Part shown: positions 7,023-13,961 of the stretch, piece by piece
Layout: every line of letters begins with the position of its first letter
How positions within the stretch are numbered: position 1 is the first letter of the stretch
IMG/VR virus record: IMGVR_UViG_3300025816_000049
Location: 1 to 31,107 of that record
From: a virus
Reading direction: 5' to 3' (one strand)
DNA length: 31,107 bases
Notes under the pieces: generated by a model
What the model was told of the DNA's origin: nothing
Seen by the model: the letters and a program-made list of their open reading frames with translations, nothing else
Database searches by the model: none
Program-made: the position numbers and the translations under genes

Positions 7023-7337
7023 ATGTTAGAATTAGGATTAGCTTTAACTCTTCATTTAAATATGAATCAAGACTACAATGAATTTCATCCTTATGGAAAA
7101 TTCAGTTATCAAGACTATAATATTGGAGCATTTTACAATAGTGAAAAAAATATGAGTTATTTTGTTTCTTCTGATATTTATTTTAATAATGATTTAAGTG
7201 CAGAGGTTGGAATTGTAAGCGGATATTATAAAGATATATTGCCACTTATAAGATTAAAATATAAAACATTTTTTATAATGCCAAGTATTGAAAATAAAAA
7301 AATAGGAATAGTTGTTGGAAAAGAAATTAAATTTTAA
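7023..7337 (+). CDS. beta-barrel-like hypothetical protein, 104 aa
   Basis: The start is ATG at 7023, 4 nt after the previous stop. The sequence is a run of alternating polar/hydrophobic strands (YGKFSYQDYNIGAFYN, SYFVSSDIYFNNDLSAEVGIV, IRLKYKTFFIMPS) ending in a basic F-terminal strand (VVGKEIKF), the pattern of small outer-membrane barrels. No clear signal peptide, although the first 12 residues are hydrophobic. Function unknown; it belongs to the late envelope/tail block. Confidence 0.72.
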   Translation: MLELGLALTLHLNMNQDYNEFHPYGKFSYQDYNIGAFYNSEKNMSYFVSSDIYFNNDLSAEVGIVSGYYKDILPLIRLKYKTFFIMPSIENKKIGIVVGKEIKF

Positions 7338-7349
7338 AGGAATAAAATA

Positions 7350-7949
7350 ATGGCAGAGGTAGAATTTGGTGGATTAAAGTTTACAGGTGGAAAGATGTTT
7401 GTGCTATTAACAGCATTGAGTACATTAGGAGGAGCCGCATGGGGTGGATTTGAATTTTATAATGATTATCGTAATATGAAAGAACAGATTCAAGAATATG
7501 TTGCTCCTGATTTAAGTGCTATTACAGAAGAATTAGCGGTTACTCGTGAAGAGCTTGAATCTACAAGAGCAATTGTAGAATCATTTCAAAGTCAAATTAA
7601 AACAATTCGAGATAGTGTAACTCAGACTCAAGAAAATATTAGCCAAACAACTGGGTCACTTAGAAGTTCAATCATGAGAACTGAAAGTATGATTACTCGA
7701 CTTGAAATTAAAGTCAATGGAACTATTGATAAAGTCGAGGGAATGATTGATAAGGGTAAAGATGATTCTCGTAAATCAGTAGATGCCGCTTCAGATAGAT
7801 TTGATGATAAAGTAGATGCAATGGTAAGTAAGGTTGAAGCTAAAATTACGTCAATGGAATCTGGTGTAGATAAAGAAATTAATCGCATTGAAACTGATTT
7901 AAATAATCTAATTACAAAAGCTTTAGATAATCCACTTGCTAGTCGATAA
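7350..7949 (+). CDS. membrane-anchored coiled-coil protein
   Basis: This 199-aa protein has one predicted membrane helix (about residues 15-33) followed by long heptad-rich helix (residues about 40-190) with repeated Ile/Val/Leu spacing and many Glu/Lys. AAGGAATAAA precedes the ATG. This architecture suits a spacer or scaffold at the inner membrane, but no family is recognised. Its 3' end overlaps the convergent minus-strand gene by 11 nt. Confidence 0.82.
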   Translation: MAEVEFGGLKFTGGKMFVLLTALSTLGGAAWGGFEFYNDYRNMKEQIQEYVAPDLSAITEELAVTREELESTRAIVESFQSQIKTIRDSVTQTQENISQTTGSLRSSIMRTESMITRLEIKVNGTIDKVEGMIDKGKDDSRKSVDAASDRFDDKVDAMVSKVEAKITSMESGVDKEINRIETDLNNLITKALDNPLASR

Positions 7950-8157
7950 CATCCATTAGTTTAGTTTTAGAATCAACTGACGCTGGCACACAGTACACAG
8001 TTACTTGATCCATGTGTGACCAGTGTCCCCATCTTTTTGACAATTCTTTTGCAGTCAAATTGCACGTAATAATTGATTTAAAATATAATGTTTCTTCAAT
8101 AGGTTTTCTATCTTCACCTATTCCCATAATAAGTACTAACATAAAAACTTGTATCAT
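7939..8157 (-). CDS. small hypothetical protein, 72 aa, possible signal peptide
   Basis: On the minus strand ATG at 8157 begins MIQVFMLVLIMGIG, a short hydrophobic leader, then a mixed domain (YFKSIITCNLTAKELSKRW ... VTVYCVPAS) with two cysteines that could form a disulfide. I prefer this start because it lies one base after the stop of the gene at 8159-8647 and keeps the leader at the N-terminus; an in-frame start at 8190 is possible. Not recognised. Confidence 0.68.
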   Translation of the reverse strand: MIQVFMLVLIMGIGEDRKPIEETLYFKSIITCNLTAKELSKRWGHWSHMDQVTVYCVPASVDSKTKLMDVID

Positions 8158-8158
8158 T

Positions 8159-8647
8159 TTACCACCATGGAGGAGTTTGTACAGAACCAATAAGATAGAC
8201 TCCTAAAAAAACTGAACCCAATATTCCAAGCGAAAGTGCTACCATGATGGCACCATCAATGATGGCATGTTTAAATTCTTCAGCAGCATAAATCGTCTCT
8301 TCGCGTTCTTTTTTAATGGATCTTCTTAATTCTAACATTTCTTCCCAAGTGTTAGGACCAAATCTCATGTTCAACATAAAAGCTATTTCTTTTTCTTGCT
8401 CTTTCATTTTCTTCTTATGAGTAAGAATAGCAAATGCTTCTTCTTCGATAGAACCAGAGCCCATCAACTTTGCATGAAGTGGAGGTCTCTTCCTTTGCTC
8501 TTCAGCTCTATTAATATCATTAAGAGCGCCAAACCATTTACCTAATTGATTAGTACAGTTTTCTAATTCCTGACCTGCACTTACAACAGCATTTAATCCT
8601 TTGTATGCTGCTGATGCAGCAGCAATAGCAGTGATTGGATCGATCAT
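8159..8647 (-). CDS. conserved marine-phage membrane protein (MIDPITAIAAA family)
   Basis: This 162-aa minus-strand protein starts MIDPITAIAAASAAYKG, a form I recall from T4-like marine phages. A conserved helical core follows (NQLGKWFGALNDI, GSGSIEEEAFAILTHKKKMKEQEKE, MRFGPNTWEEML), then one membrane helix near the C-terminus (about residues 130-153) and the tail TPPWW. Function is unknown. A minus-strand late promoter lies 67 bp upstream, so it is expressed late, opposite to its neighbours. Confidence 0.83.
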   Translation of the reverse strand: MIDPITAIAAASAAYKGLNAVVSAGQELENCTNQLGKWFGALNDINRAEEQRKRPPLHAKLMGSGSIEEEAFAILTHKKKMKEQEKEIAFMLNMRFGPNTWEEMLELRRSIKKEREETIYAAEEFKHAIIDGAIMVALSLGILGSVFLGVYLIGSVQTPPWW

Positions 8648-8713
8648 AACTTTTCTTTCTTAATTGTTACTAATCCATATCAAAAATCAAAAATATTATG
8701 TACTTCACTTATA

Positions 8714-8721
8714 TATTTATA
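8714..8721 (-). promoter_or_regulatory. T4-type late promoter, minus strand
   Basis: Plus-strand TATTTATA reads TATAAATA on the minus strand, 67 bp upstream of the gene ending at 8647. It explains late expression of the two minus-strand genes. Confidence 0.7.
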
Positions 8722-8742
8722 CATAAATAGCTGTAATAAAAA

Positions 8743-8760
8743 TGTGACATAATTATCACA
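8743..8760. promoter_or_regulatory. 18-bp palindrome (operator-like), copy 2
   Basis: TGTGACATAATTATCACA is a TGTGA-N8-TCACA inverted repeat. It lies 46 bp upstream of the -35 box at 8807, almost the same offset as copy 1, with a terminator between. Confidence 0.65.
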
Positions 8761-8780
8761 CTTCTATCTAATACTAAATT

Positions 8781-8805
8781 AATGCGGTTTGGCCGCATTT
8801 TTTTT
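8781..8805 (+). terminator. intrinsic terminator upstream of promoter
   Basis: A 7-bp stem AATGCGG/CCGCATT with loop TTTGG is followed by a run of Ts. It sits directly before the promoter at 8807, insulating it from upstream transcription. The other CGCATTT promoters look like they keep only the right arm of this hairpin. Confidence 0.8.
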
Positions 8806-8806
8806 A

Positions 8807-8835
8807 TGTACATTGACCTCTACTTATGGTATAAA
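8807..8835 (+). promoter_or_regulatory. early-type promoter (TGTACA family)
   Basis: TGTACA (8807-8812), 17-bp spacer, TATAAA (8830-8835). The promoter and its flanks closely match the one at 194-222. Confidence 0.78.
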
Positions 8836-8839
8836 GGTA

Positions 8840-8879
8840 TTAACAAAACAATAGTTGATCTTGAAAGGATCATAAAATG
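8840..8879 (+). repeat. 40-bp translated-leader repeat, copy 1
   Basis: The 40 nt ending in the ATG of the gene at 8877 match 9121-9160 at 37 of 40 positions. The unit contains GATC-N7-GATC around AAAGG, so the ribosome-binding site could sit in a small hairpin. Confidence 0.8.
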
Positions 8880-9119
8880 AAAACTCTTGAGTCTCTTTTC
8901 ACCGAAATGGTACATGATGTTATGGTTTCTGACAAATTCTCTAAGCCAGTCGTTGCTCATTGCTTTAAAGAGCATAGCTGTAATTGGGGCAGCATATGGA
9001 CACTCACGATTGACGGTGTTGCTCACCGCGGTGTTTATGCTGAAAAAATGGAATCTTTCGCTGAAGTACTAGATCGTATCCAACATGAATTAGATATGGA
9101 AAATTTACATATCGTTTAA
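8877..9119 (+). CDS. small hypothetical protein, 80 aa
   Basis: ATG at 8877 follows GAAAGGATCATAAA. It is the first gene of the promoter at 8807. The sequence has His and Cys residues (VVAHCFKEHSCNWGSIW) and an amphipathic C-terminal helix (FAEVLDRIQHELDMENL). I do not recognise it; strong expression is expected from the promoter and leader. Confidence 0.78.
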   Translation: MKTLESLFTEMVHDVMVSDKFSKPVVAHCFKEHSCNWGSIWTLTIDGVAHRGVYAEKMESFAEVLDRIQHELDMENLHIV

Positions 9120-9120
9120 A

Positions 9121-9160
9121 TTAACAGAACAATAGTTGATCTCGAAAGGATCTTAAAATG
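9121..9160 (+). repeat. 40-bp translated-leader repeat, copy 2
   Basis: Second copy of the leader at 8840-8879, with three substitutions, ending in the ATG of the 168-aa gene. No promoter lies between the copies, so duplication of a translation signal is the simplest reading. Confidence 0.8.
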
Positions 9161-9664
9161 GAAAATACTTATTGGGCCAACAAAGGCAAGTATCAAACAG
9201 ACTATGATCGTTTGGCTAATCTAATGCCAGTCATGGGCGATGCTGATACTGTAGCAGGCGAAATGATCCGGAGCGTTAGCCGCTTAGGACATGAGCTGTA
9301 CAATAACGGCATGGGAAATAACAGCTCAGGTGCTGCTAACTTTCTTCTCAACCACGATTGTATCGATGCTACTACTCATGGAATAATTTATCCATTTACA
9401 CGTGGTCGTCTTTACGAAGGCAATTACAATGGTGATACATTCCAGAAAGCGGTTGAAAGTGCTATTGATCAAACTCTTTTTCATATCATTAATAATCCTG
9501 GTTTAGAAACAGAGCCTAATACTGAAAGCATGTTTGATGCCGAAGAGGAAGGTCAGCAATTTTGCGAAGAATGTGGTGATGAATTAGATGAATTTGATGG
9601 CAATATTTGTAACTCTTGTGAAGACCATATATGGTTTTGGGCTGAAGAAGAGGAAGATTATTAA
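9158..9664 (+). CDS. hypothetical protein with C-terminal zinc ribbon, 168 aa
   Basis: Residues 1-110 form a helical domain (VAGEMIRSVSRLGHELYNNG, FLLNHDCIDATTHGIIY). After an acidic linker, residues about 132-155 read CEECGDELDEFDGNICNSC, a CxxC...CxxC zinc ribbon, followed by an acidic Trp-rich end. The N-terminal half feels familiar from other phages, without a known function. The zinc ribbon suggests protein or nucleic-acid contacts. Its stop overlaps the next start. Confidence 0.8.
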   Translation: MENTYWANKGKYQTDYDRLANLMPVMGDADTVAGEMIRSVSRLGHELYNNGMGNNSSGAANFLLNHDCIDATTHGIIYPFTRGRLYEGNYNGDTFQKAVESAIDQTLFHIINNPGLETEPNTESMFDAEEEGQQFCEECGDELDEFDGNICNSCEDHIWFWAEEEEDY

Positions 9665-9765
9665 TGGAAATGATTCTAAGTATTATAATTGGCTCGAGTG
9701 CAGTATATGCTATATTTATTGTAGTGTATACTGCTATAACAATTTTAAATGATAGGAAATCATAA
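9664..9765 (+). CDS. single-span membrane peptide, 33 aa
   Basis: ATG at 9664 overlaps the preceding TAA. Residues 4-28 are almost entirely hydrophobic, followed by NDRKS, giving one membrane helix with a basic inner tail. It is the first of a chain of overlapping mini-genes (9664-10277). Function unknown. Confidence 0.6.
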   Translation: MEMILSIIIGSSAVYAIFIVVYTAITILNDRKS

Positions 9766-9766
9766 T

Positions 9767-9928
9767 ATGTGGGAAGTTAAATCATACGACTGGATCGAAG
9801 GCAAACGCACTTTGGTTGCTTGGGCCAGTGGTATAAATAGTCAAATGGCTAATAAATTTTGGAATGAACAGTATCGCGCTGGCCGCGCTATGATTGAAAT
9901 AAAGAACTTAGAAAAGGTTAAATCATGA
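9767..9928 (+). CDS. small hypothetical protein, 53 aa
   Basis: ATG at 9767 begins MWEVKSYDWIEGKRTLVAW; the rest is Trp/Arg-rich and soluble (FWNEQYRAGRAMIEIK). Its TGA overlaps the next ATG. Not recognised. A TATAAATA within it (9832-9839) may be chance. Confidence 0.65.
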   Translation: MWEVKSYDWIEGKRTLVAWASGINSQMANKFWNEQYRAGRAMIEIKNLEKVKS

Positions 9929-10026
9929 AAAACTTAGATGCATTTGATGTTATATTATATGGCTTCTCTCTTGCAGCTGTAATGATTGCTATCGATTATT
10001 TCTTAATTCCAGGAGGAATATATTAA
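9925..10026 (+). CDS. single-span membrane peptide, 33 aa
   Basis: ATG at 9925 overlaps the previous stop. Residues 8-28 are one hydrophobic helix (VILYGFSLAAVMIAIDYF). The stop overlaps the next ATG (TAATG). Coupled translation with its neighbours is likely. Function unknown. Confidence 0.6.
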   Translation: MKNLDAFDVILYGFSLAAVMIAIDYFLIPGGIY

Positions 10027-10277
10027 TGGAAGATTTCTTAAACTCATTTCGAGATGGAGGTCCAGTACCTACAACCGGAGCGGATGAGCTATGCGTTCAT
10101 GCGCTTTTAGCTGGTTATCATCAGCCAAAGTTTGATAAAGAAAAAATCATCGATATGTTTATTGCGGATGCATATTCTGGTCATCTTGAATGCCTTGATG
10201 AAGATGAAGTTGAACTAGCTCTTAAGATGATTAAAAACATCCTTGATGATGCTAACTTAAAAGGTATATCATTATAA
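10026..10277 (+). CDS. small acidic hypothetical protein, 83 aa
   Basis: The start overlaps the preceding TAA and follows CCAGGAGGAATAT. The protein is acidic and mostly helical (DEVELALKMIKNILDDANL) with a Cys/His pair in ELCVHALLAGYH. Not recognised. It is the last gene of the early-type run before a late promoter. Confidence 0.75.
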   Translation: MEDFLNSFRDGGPVPTTGADELCVHALLAGYHQPKFDKEKIIDMFIADAYSGHLECLDEDEVELALKMIKNILDDANLKGISL

Positions 10278-10280
10278 ATA
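10273..10280 (+). promoter_or_regulatory. T4-type late promoter
   Basis: TATAAATA overlaps the stop of the preceding gene and lies 30 bp before ATG 10311. It drives the block containing the two ADP-ribosyltransferase-like genes. Confidence 0.8.
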
Positions 10281-10310
10281 GAATAAAATAATGATAAAGG
10301 TAGACTTAAT

Positions 10311-10544
10311 ATGATTAAAAGTTTTAGTAAATTTGCAGACGGTCTTGCTATAAAAAAAGCAAAAGAATCAAACGATAAAAAACAGAGTCCTACTAAGTTT
10401 TTGCAACCTATTATAAAAAGATTTCCAAAGCATGCAGCTGAGTTGAAAAATCATATTAATACTCATGTTGAATTAGATGGTCCTAGTGGTTATGCCCAGC
10501 TCAGAAAAGATATTCATGCGACTTTAGATAAAATAGGAAAATAA
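10311..10544 (+). CDS. small basic protein, possible capsid internal protein, 77 aa
   Basis: The protein starts MIKSFSKFADGLAIKKAKES, an N-terminus like the others in this window that may be capsid-targeting signals. It is strongly basic and helical with several His residues. It is directly behind the late promoter at 10273. Packaging into the capsid is inferred from the start, charge and timing; no family match is recognised. Confidence 0.7.
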   Translation: MIKSFSKFADGLAIKKAKESNDKKQSPTKFLQPIIKRFPKHAAELKNHINTHVELDGPSGYAQLRKDIHATLDKIGK

Positions 10545-10546
10545 TC

Positions 10547-10660
10547 ATGGAAGAGGAAGACGAAGGCTTTTATATTGATGACGACGGCGTAGCAGTTATT
10601 CTTGAACCTATCCATTTTAAATATCCATATGGTAGAGATGACGACGATGAAGACGTTTAA
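10547..10660 (+). CDS. mini-protein sharing the DEGFYIDD motif, 37 aa
   Basis: ATG at 10547 gives MEEEDEGFYIDDDGVAVI. The same motif appears at residues 10-23 of the next protein (KEDEGFYIDDKGVAVF), so this looks like a duplicated N-terminal cassette or a remnant of a longer gene. It overlaps the next gene by 14 nt and ends in an acidic run. Confidence 0.55.
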   Translation: MEEEDEGFYIDDDGVAVILEPIHFKYPYGRDDDDEDV

Positions 10661-11567
10661 ACAGTATTCAAAAGAAGACGAAGGCTTTTATATTGATGAT
10701 AAAGGCGTTGCTGTATTCACTGATATTTTAGGACACGGTGATAAACCTAAAAGTATCAATAAACCTAAAAAAGTTGTTAAAGAAAATGCTTCTGCTGTCA
10801 AACATATAGCAAAAGAAAAAAGCTGGTTGAATTGGCGTCATGAATCTATTCACGACGGAGAAGAAGTAGATAATGATGAACATGTTGAAGAAAAGTCTCA
10901 TCAATTATTGCAGCACCATCAAAAGCATCAAGAGAAAAATCCTTTAAGTGACGATCAAAAGAAAGCGATCAAAGGATATACATTAGATTCAGAAAGATTT
11001 AATAAACATTTAATCGAAAAGCACACATTAAAGTCTCGCAGAAAAGTTCCAGACCACCATTGGGATGGCATGAATGGAATTCCTGATGACAAGGAAAGAG
11101 CTAGGCATGATGTAATGCATAAACATTTGAGTGATGCTTATCATCCTATGGGAGGACATTTCAAGCTATGGGCTGGAGTATCTTCTAGAGTTAGCAAAGC
11201 AGTAAAAAAATCGAAAAATGGTATAATTCATCCAGGTGGAGGTCACATATCTACTACATATGATAAAGATGTGGCACAGACTTTTGCAGCTAAAAAGACT
11301 AAGGGGCCTGATGGGTTAAAACAACCGTATGGTAGACATCACTATATGTGTATACATGCGAAACCAAAAGACAATGTTCTTAGTACTGAGCATAACAGTA
11401 AATGGCAATCGGAGAGAGAAGTTTTAGTTAAAGATAAATTAAAACATATCGGTACTACAAAGCACTACGTTAAACATGCTTTTAAAAAAGCTGATGGCAG
11501 CTATGACGAACACACTACAGAACATCACGTTGATCATTTTGAAATTCATCACGACGGGAGTAAATAA
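10647..11567 (+). CDS. ADP-ribosyltransferase-like protein, probable injected internal protein
   Basis: This 306-aa protein starts MKTFKQYSKEDEGFYIDD, recalling the capsid-targeting leader of T4 internal proteins (MKTYQEF...). Residues about 105-265 follow the R-S-E ADP-ribosyltransferase plan: helix GYTLDSERFNKHL, strand KLWAGVS where the usual Arg is replaced, ISTT (201-204), and SEREVLV with the E-x-E pair E256/E258. It is very rich in His and Lys. Such enzymes modify host proteins right after injection (T4 Alt role). I chose ATG 10647 rather than upstream ATGs because of the leader match. Confidence 0.72.
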   Translation: MKTFKQYSKEDEGFYIDDKGVAVFTDILGHGDKPKSINKPKKVVKENASAVKHIAKEKSWLNWRHESIHDGEEVDNDEHVEEKSHQLLQHHQKHQEKNPLSDDQKKAIKGYTLDSERFNKHLIEKHTLKSRRKVPDHHWDGMNGIPDDKERARHDVMHKHLSDAYHPMGGHFKLWAGVSSRVSKAVKKSKNGIIHPGGGHISTTYDKDVAQTFAAKKTKGPDGLKQPYGRHHYMCIHAKPKDNVLSTEHNSKWQSEREVLVKDKLKHIGTTKHYVKHAFKKADGSYDEHTTEHHVDHFEIHHDGSK

Positions 11568-12583
11568 TGGAAAGATTTGGATCATTCATAAAAGATGAAG
11601 GTTTTTATATGAGCAATGGTGTGGTTACTCTCAGCAAAGCTATAGGTGACAAAACTCCTAGAACAAAAAGAATTGAAAGAGGTATATTTGAAGGATTTGA
11701 TACTACCGGTTTTAAGCAGGCAAAAAAAGAAAAACGGGTCGATCATAAACATCACGAGGCTCGTGATGACTTACATGATAATAAAAAAAGAACACATATT
11801 GATGATGTTCAGATGAATAAGAATATCTTTGGTGAAACTGGTCATGAACTCAGCACATCACATCGTGGATCTGATATAGAAGAAGTAGGTAGTTTATCAA
11901 GTAAACTTGAACAAAAAATGACACCAGCACAACATAAAGCTTTTCACCATTTTACGGCTGGAAAATCTGACACAGCTGGTGATGGTAAAAAATGGGCATC
12001 TAGTCATATAGCTCAGCATTTTATAGCTATGCACAAACATAAGACAGAAAATAAAAAGTTAAGTGAGTACCATCCGCACTCAGTTGTTGGTCAAGATAAA
12101 GACACTGCAGAACATCTTAAAACCGCAGCTAAACCTCTTGGCCATAATGTACATCTTTATTCTGGTGTTCATCCTTCATTTGTACAAGCCATTAAACATG
12201 CAAAAAAACATACCGATGGCGTTGTTCATTCTCCAGCTCATATTTCTACTACTCATGATGTGCACACCGCAGCTGGATTTGCAATTCATTCCGGCCACGC
12301 GAATGAGCATGTTAGACCTTTAAATAAAAATACAGATACTCAATATGTAGGTAAAACAACTAAACATATGATTCACGTTCATGCTAAAGCTAGTGATAAA
12401 GGTATTCATATGAGTGGTGTAGAAGGTAACAAACATGCTGCTGAAGCAGAAACTGTACTTCCGCCTGCAACACAGTTAAAATATTCGCATACTACACATC
12501 ATTATCACACAATGCCAGATCAGGGCGATGACGATCATCATAGAATAGACGTACATCATTGTACGATCCATAAACAGGACTAA
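11567..12583 (+). CDS. ADP-ribosyltransferase-like protein 2, probable injected internal protein
   Basis: This 338-aa paralogue-like neighbour starts MERFGSFIKDEGFYMSNGVV, sharing the DEGFY leader. The catalytic region shows LYSG (197-200; the family Arg position is Ser), HISTTHD (226-231) followed by AAGFA, and AAEAETVLPPATQ with E293-x-E295, a clear ARTT-loop ending. It is His-rich throughout. It overlaps the first ART gene stop by one base and ends the late block. The target is unknown; host RNA polymerase or ribosome-associated proteins are precedents in T4. Confidence 0.75.
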   Translation: MERFGSFIKDEGFYMSNGVVTLSKAIGDKTPRTKRIERGIFEGFDTTGFKQAKKEKRVDHKHHEARDDLHDNKKRTHIDDVQMNKNIFGETGHELSTSHRGSDIEEVGSLSSKLEQKMTPAQHKAFHHFTAGKSDTAGDGKKWASSHIAQHFIAMHKHKTENKKLSEYHPHSVVGQDKDTAEHLKTAAKPLGHNVHLYSGVHPSFVQAIKHAKKHTDGVVHSPAHISTTHDVHTAAGFAIHSGHANEHVRPLNKNTDTQYVGKTTKHMIHVHAKASDKGIHMSGVEGNKHAAEAETVLPPATQLKYSHTTHHYHTMPDQGDDDHHRIDVHHCTIHKQD

Positions 12584-12585
12584 AA

Positions 12586-12606
12586 AAATGCAGCATAATC
12601 GCATTT
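12586..12606 (+). terminator. weak hairpin before promoter
   Basis: AAATGC/GCATTT 6-bp stem with a 9-nt loop lies between the ART gene and the promoter at 12612. There is no T run, so it may be a decayed form of the terminators at 8781, 21923 and 23297. Confidence 0.35.
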
Positions 12607-12611
12607 AACTG

Positions 12612-12640
12612 TGTACATTGCCTTAAAACTATGTTAGTAT
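12612..12640 (+). promoter_or_regulatory. early-type promoter (TGTACA family)
   Basis: TGTACA, 17-bp spacer, TAGTAT (12635-12640), with the shared upstream CGCATTTAACTG and internal TTAAAACTATG elements. Confidence 0.8.
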
Positions 12641-12663
12641 AGTAATATCAAAAGGAGATGATG

Positions 12664-12900
12664 ATGATTGATACAAATACCCCTCAGCCAGTAATTATGA
12701 TAAAATCAGCGATTGTTGATGAGCTTCTACGCATTCATGCACAAGACGTTCAAGGTGAACAGTCTGTATCGATGGTTAAAGCTAAAATGGTTGATCCTCG
12801 TTATGAACCACAGAATGGTACATATGAAACCGAATATAATGGTTTTGCAATTGCTCTTGGTCGACAAACTCTAATTCACACTAAAGAGGGTAATGTATAA
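12664..12900 (+). CDS. small hypothetical protein, 78 aa
   Basis: AAAGGAG (12651-12657) is followed by three consecutive ATGs; only the third (12664) has a workable 6-nt spacing, so I start there. The protein has a helical N-terminal part (IMIKSAIVDELLRIHAQD) and a beta-like C-terminal part (YETEYNGFAIALGRQTLI). Not recognised. First gene of a run of four overlapping mini-genes. Confidence 0.72.
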   Translation: MIDTNTPQPVIMIKSAIVDELLRIHAQDVQGEQSVSMVKAKMVDPRYEPQNGTYETEYNGFAIALGRQTLIHTKEGNV

Positions 12901-13010
12901 TGGATTATCAAGTTAGTATTACACTTATTGCTTGCACAATGTCAATCTCAGCTTTTGTGATTGGCTATGTTCTTGGTATGAAACATGCATGGGCAGACTC
13001 TAAAAAATGA
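12900..13010 (+). CDS. single-span membrane peptide, 36 aa
   Basis: ATG at 12900 overlaps the previous TAA. Residues 5-27 form one membrane helix (ITLIACTMSISAFVIGYVLG), followed by MKHAWADSKK. The TGA overlaps the next ATG. Function unknown. Confidence 0.6.
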   Translation: MDYQVSITLIACTMSISAFVIGYVLGMKHAWADSKK

Positions 13011-13129
13011 TAGAAGCTATCAGAATTTTTATTGATACTATTGCAGATGCATTTAAATGTATTGTATGGTTCTTAACCTTTTGCGCATTGTGCAAATACC
13101 TTGAAATCTTTATGTATTCGGTACCTTAA
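13007..13129 (+). CDS. small membrane peptide, 40 aa
   Basis: ATG at 13007 overlaps the previous stop (ATGATAG). Hydrophobic with several Cys (FKCIVWFLTFCALCKYLEIF), consistent with a membrane segment. Function unknown; support is the overlap-chained arrangement only. Confidence 0.5.
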   Translation: MIEAIRIFIDTIADAFKCIVWFLTFCALCKYLEIFMYSVP

Positions 13130-13130
13130 T

Positions 13131-13385
13131 ATGATTCGTAAAACAACAAAAGCTTCTGAAATAGTTATTGATCTTGATGGTCCAAATGGTAATGCATTTT
13201 ATCTGTTAAAAGTAGCAAAAGAATATGCTCATTCAATGGGCATGAAAGCATCACCTATTATGTCTGAAATGTGTGCAGGTACAGATTACTATAAATTAGT
13301 AAGAGTATTTGATAAGTATTTTGGTCATTTCGTTGTTCTAGAAACTAACAATCCAGAACTATTGGAGTATATCAATGAGAATTAA
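13131..13385 (+). CDS. conserved phage protein (IDLDGPNGNAF family), 84 aa
   Basis: ATG at 13131 is one base after the previous stop. The sequence VIDLDGPNGNAFYLLKVAKEYAHSMG, continuing to a VRVFDKYFGHFVVLE end, resembles a small protein I recall from many T4-like phages, with no known function. An upstream in-frame ATG (13101) lies inside the preceding gene and is less likely. Overlaps the next gene by 11 nt. Confidence 0.78.
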   Translation: MIRKTTKASEIVIDLDGPNGNAFYLLKVAKEYAHSMGMKASPIMSEMCAGTDYYKLVRVFDKYFGHFVVLETNNPELLEYINEN

Positions 13386-13608
13386 TTCATATGGTAGATT
13401 AGCAATGGTAGCAACCACCAACCGCGATGTTGCAGTCAAACAAGTAAAAAAAACTGAGTTTATGTCAGTTATGGAATTACAGGAGGTATCTCGAAAAGAT
13501 AGTTCTAGTGCTAATCTTTTACCTAAAATTCCAAAAGCACAACAAAAATCAGATATTGATTTTAATGTTTTACTTGATGCCATTCTTAAAAGTGGTGATC
13601 TAAAATAA
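13375..13608 (+). CDS. small hypothetical protein, 77 aa
   Basis: ATG at 13375 lies within the end of the preceding gene. Basic and partly disordered (NRDVAVKQVKKTEFMS, SSSANLLPKIPKAQQKSD), ending in a helix (FNVLLDAILKSGDLK). Its last base overlaps the next ATG (TAATG). Not recognised. Confidence 0.7.
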   Translation: MRINSYGRLAMVATTNRDVAVKQVKKTEFMSVMELQEVSRKDSSSANLLPKIPKAQQKSDIDFNVLLDAILKSGDLK

Positions 13609-13916
13609 TGATTGTATCACTTACCGAAAAAGCAAAAGAATATATGACGAATCAGTTAGTTTTAGCTGATAAAAATTACGTACTTCTTGAAGTAAAAGGT
13701 GGCGGGTGCAGCGGGTTTAAATATGATTGGACATATGTAGATGATGACTCAAAGGGAACAGTTATAGATAACACTTTAGTTATTGACGCTATGGCTGAAA
13801 TGTTTTTATTTGGTTGTACGGTTGACTATATAACCGAACTAGGTGGAAACTATTTAGTTGTAAAAAATCCACAAGCGACAGCTCAATGTGGATGTGGAGA
13901 AAGTTTTGCAATATAA
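13608..13916 (+). CDS. A-type Fe-S cluster carrier (IscA/HesB-like)
   Basis: This 102-aa protein has the full A-type signature: GGGCSGFKYDW with C34 and QCGCGESF with C94 and C96, the three cysteines that bind a Fe-S cluster. Length matches the family (about 105-110 aa). It would transfer clusters to recipient proteins in the cytoplasm. Marine T4-like phages often carry it. The radical-SAM gene 0.6 kb downstream needs a 4Fe-4S cluster, a plausible recipient by context only. Confidence 0.93.
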   Translation: MIVSLTEKAKEYMTNQLVLADKNYVLLEVKGGGCSGFKYDWTYVDDDSKGTVIDNTLVIDAMAEMFLFGCTVDYITELGGNYLVVKNPQATAQCGCGESFAI

Positions 13917-13923
13917 TTTATAT

Positions 13924-13952
13924 TGTACATACTAAACAAACTGTGATATAAT
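13924..13952 (+). promoter_or_regulatory. early-type promoter for tRNA-Arg and structured RNA
   Basis: TGTACA (13924-13929), 17-bp spacer containing ACTGTGA, perfect TATAAT (13947-13952). Predicted start about 13959, three bases before the tRNA. Confidence 0.85.
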
Positions 13953-13961
13953 ATAAGTATT

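Noticed and set aside
9832-9839. TATAAATA within the 53-aa gene
   Set aside because: It falls inside the codons for Gly-Ile-Asn-Ser with only small overlapping genes downstream; could be real, but there is no supporting context.
12063-12323. 86-codon plus-strand ORF inside the second ART-like gene
   Set aside because: Overlaps the STT catalytic region in another frame; hydrophobic random-like product without ribosome-binding site.
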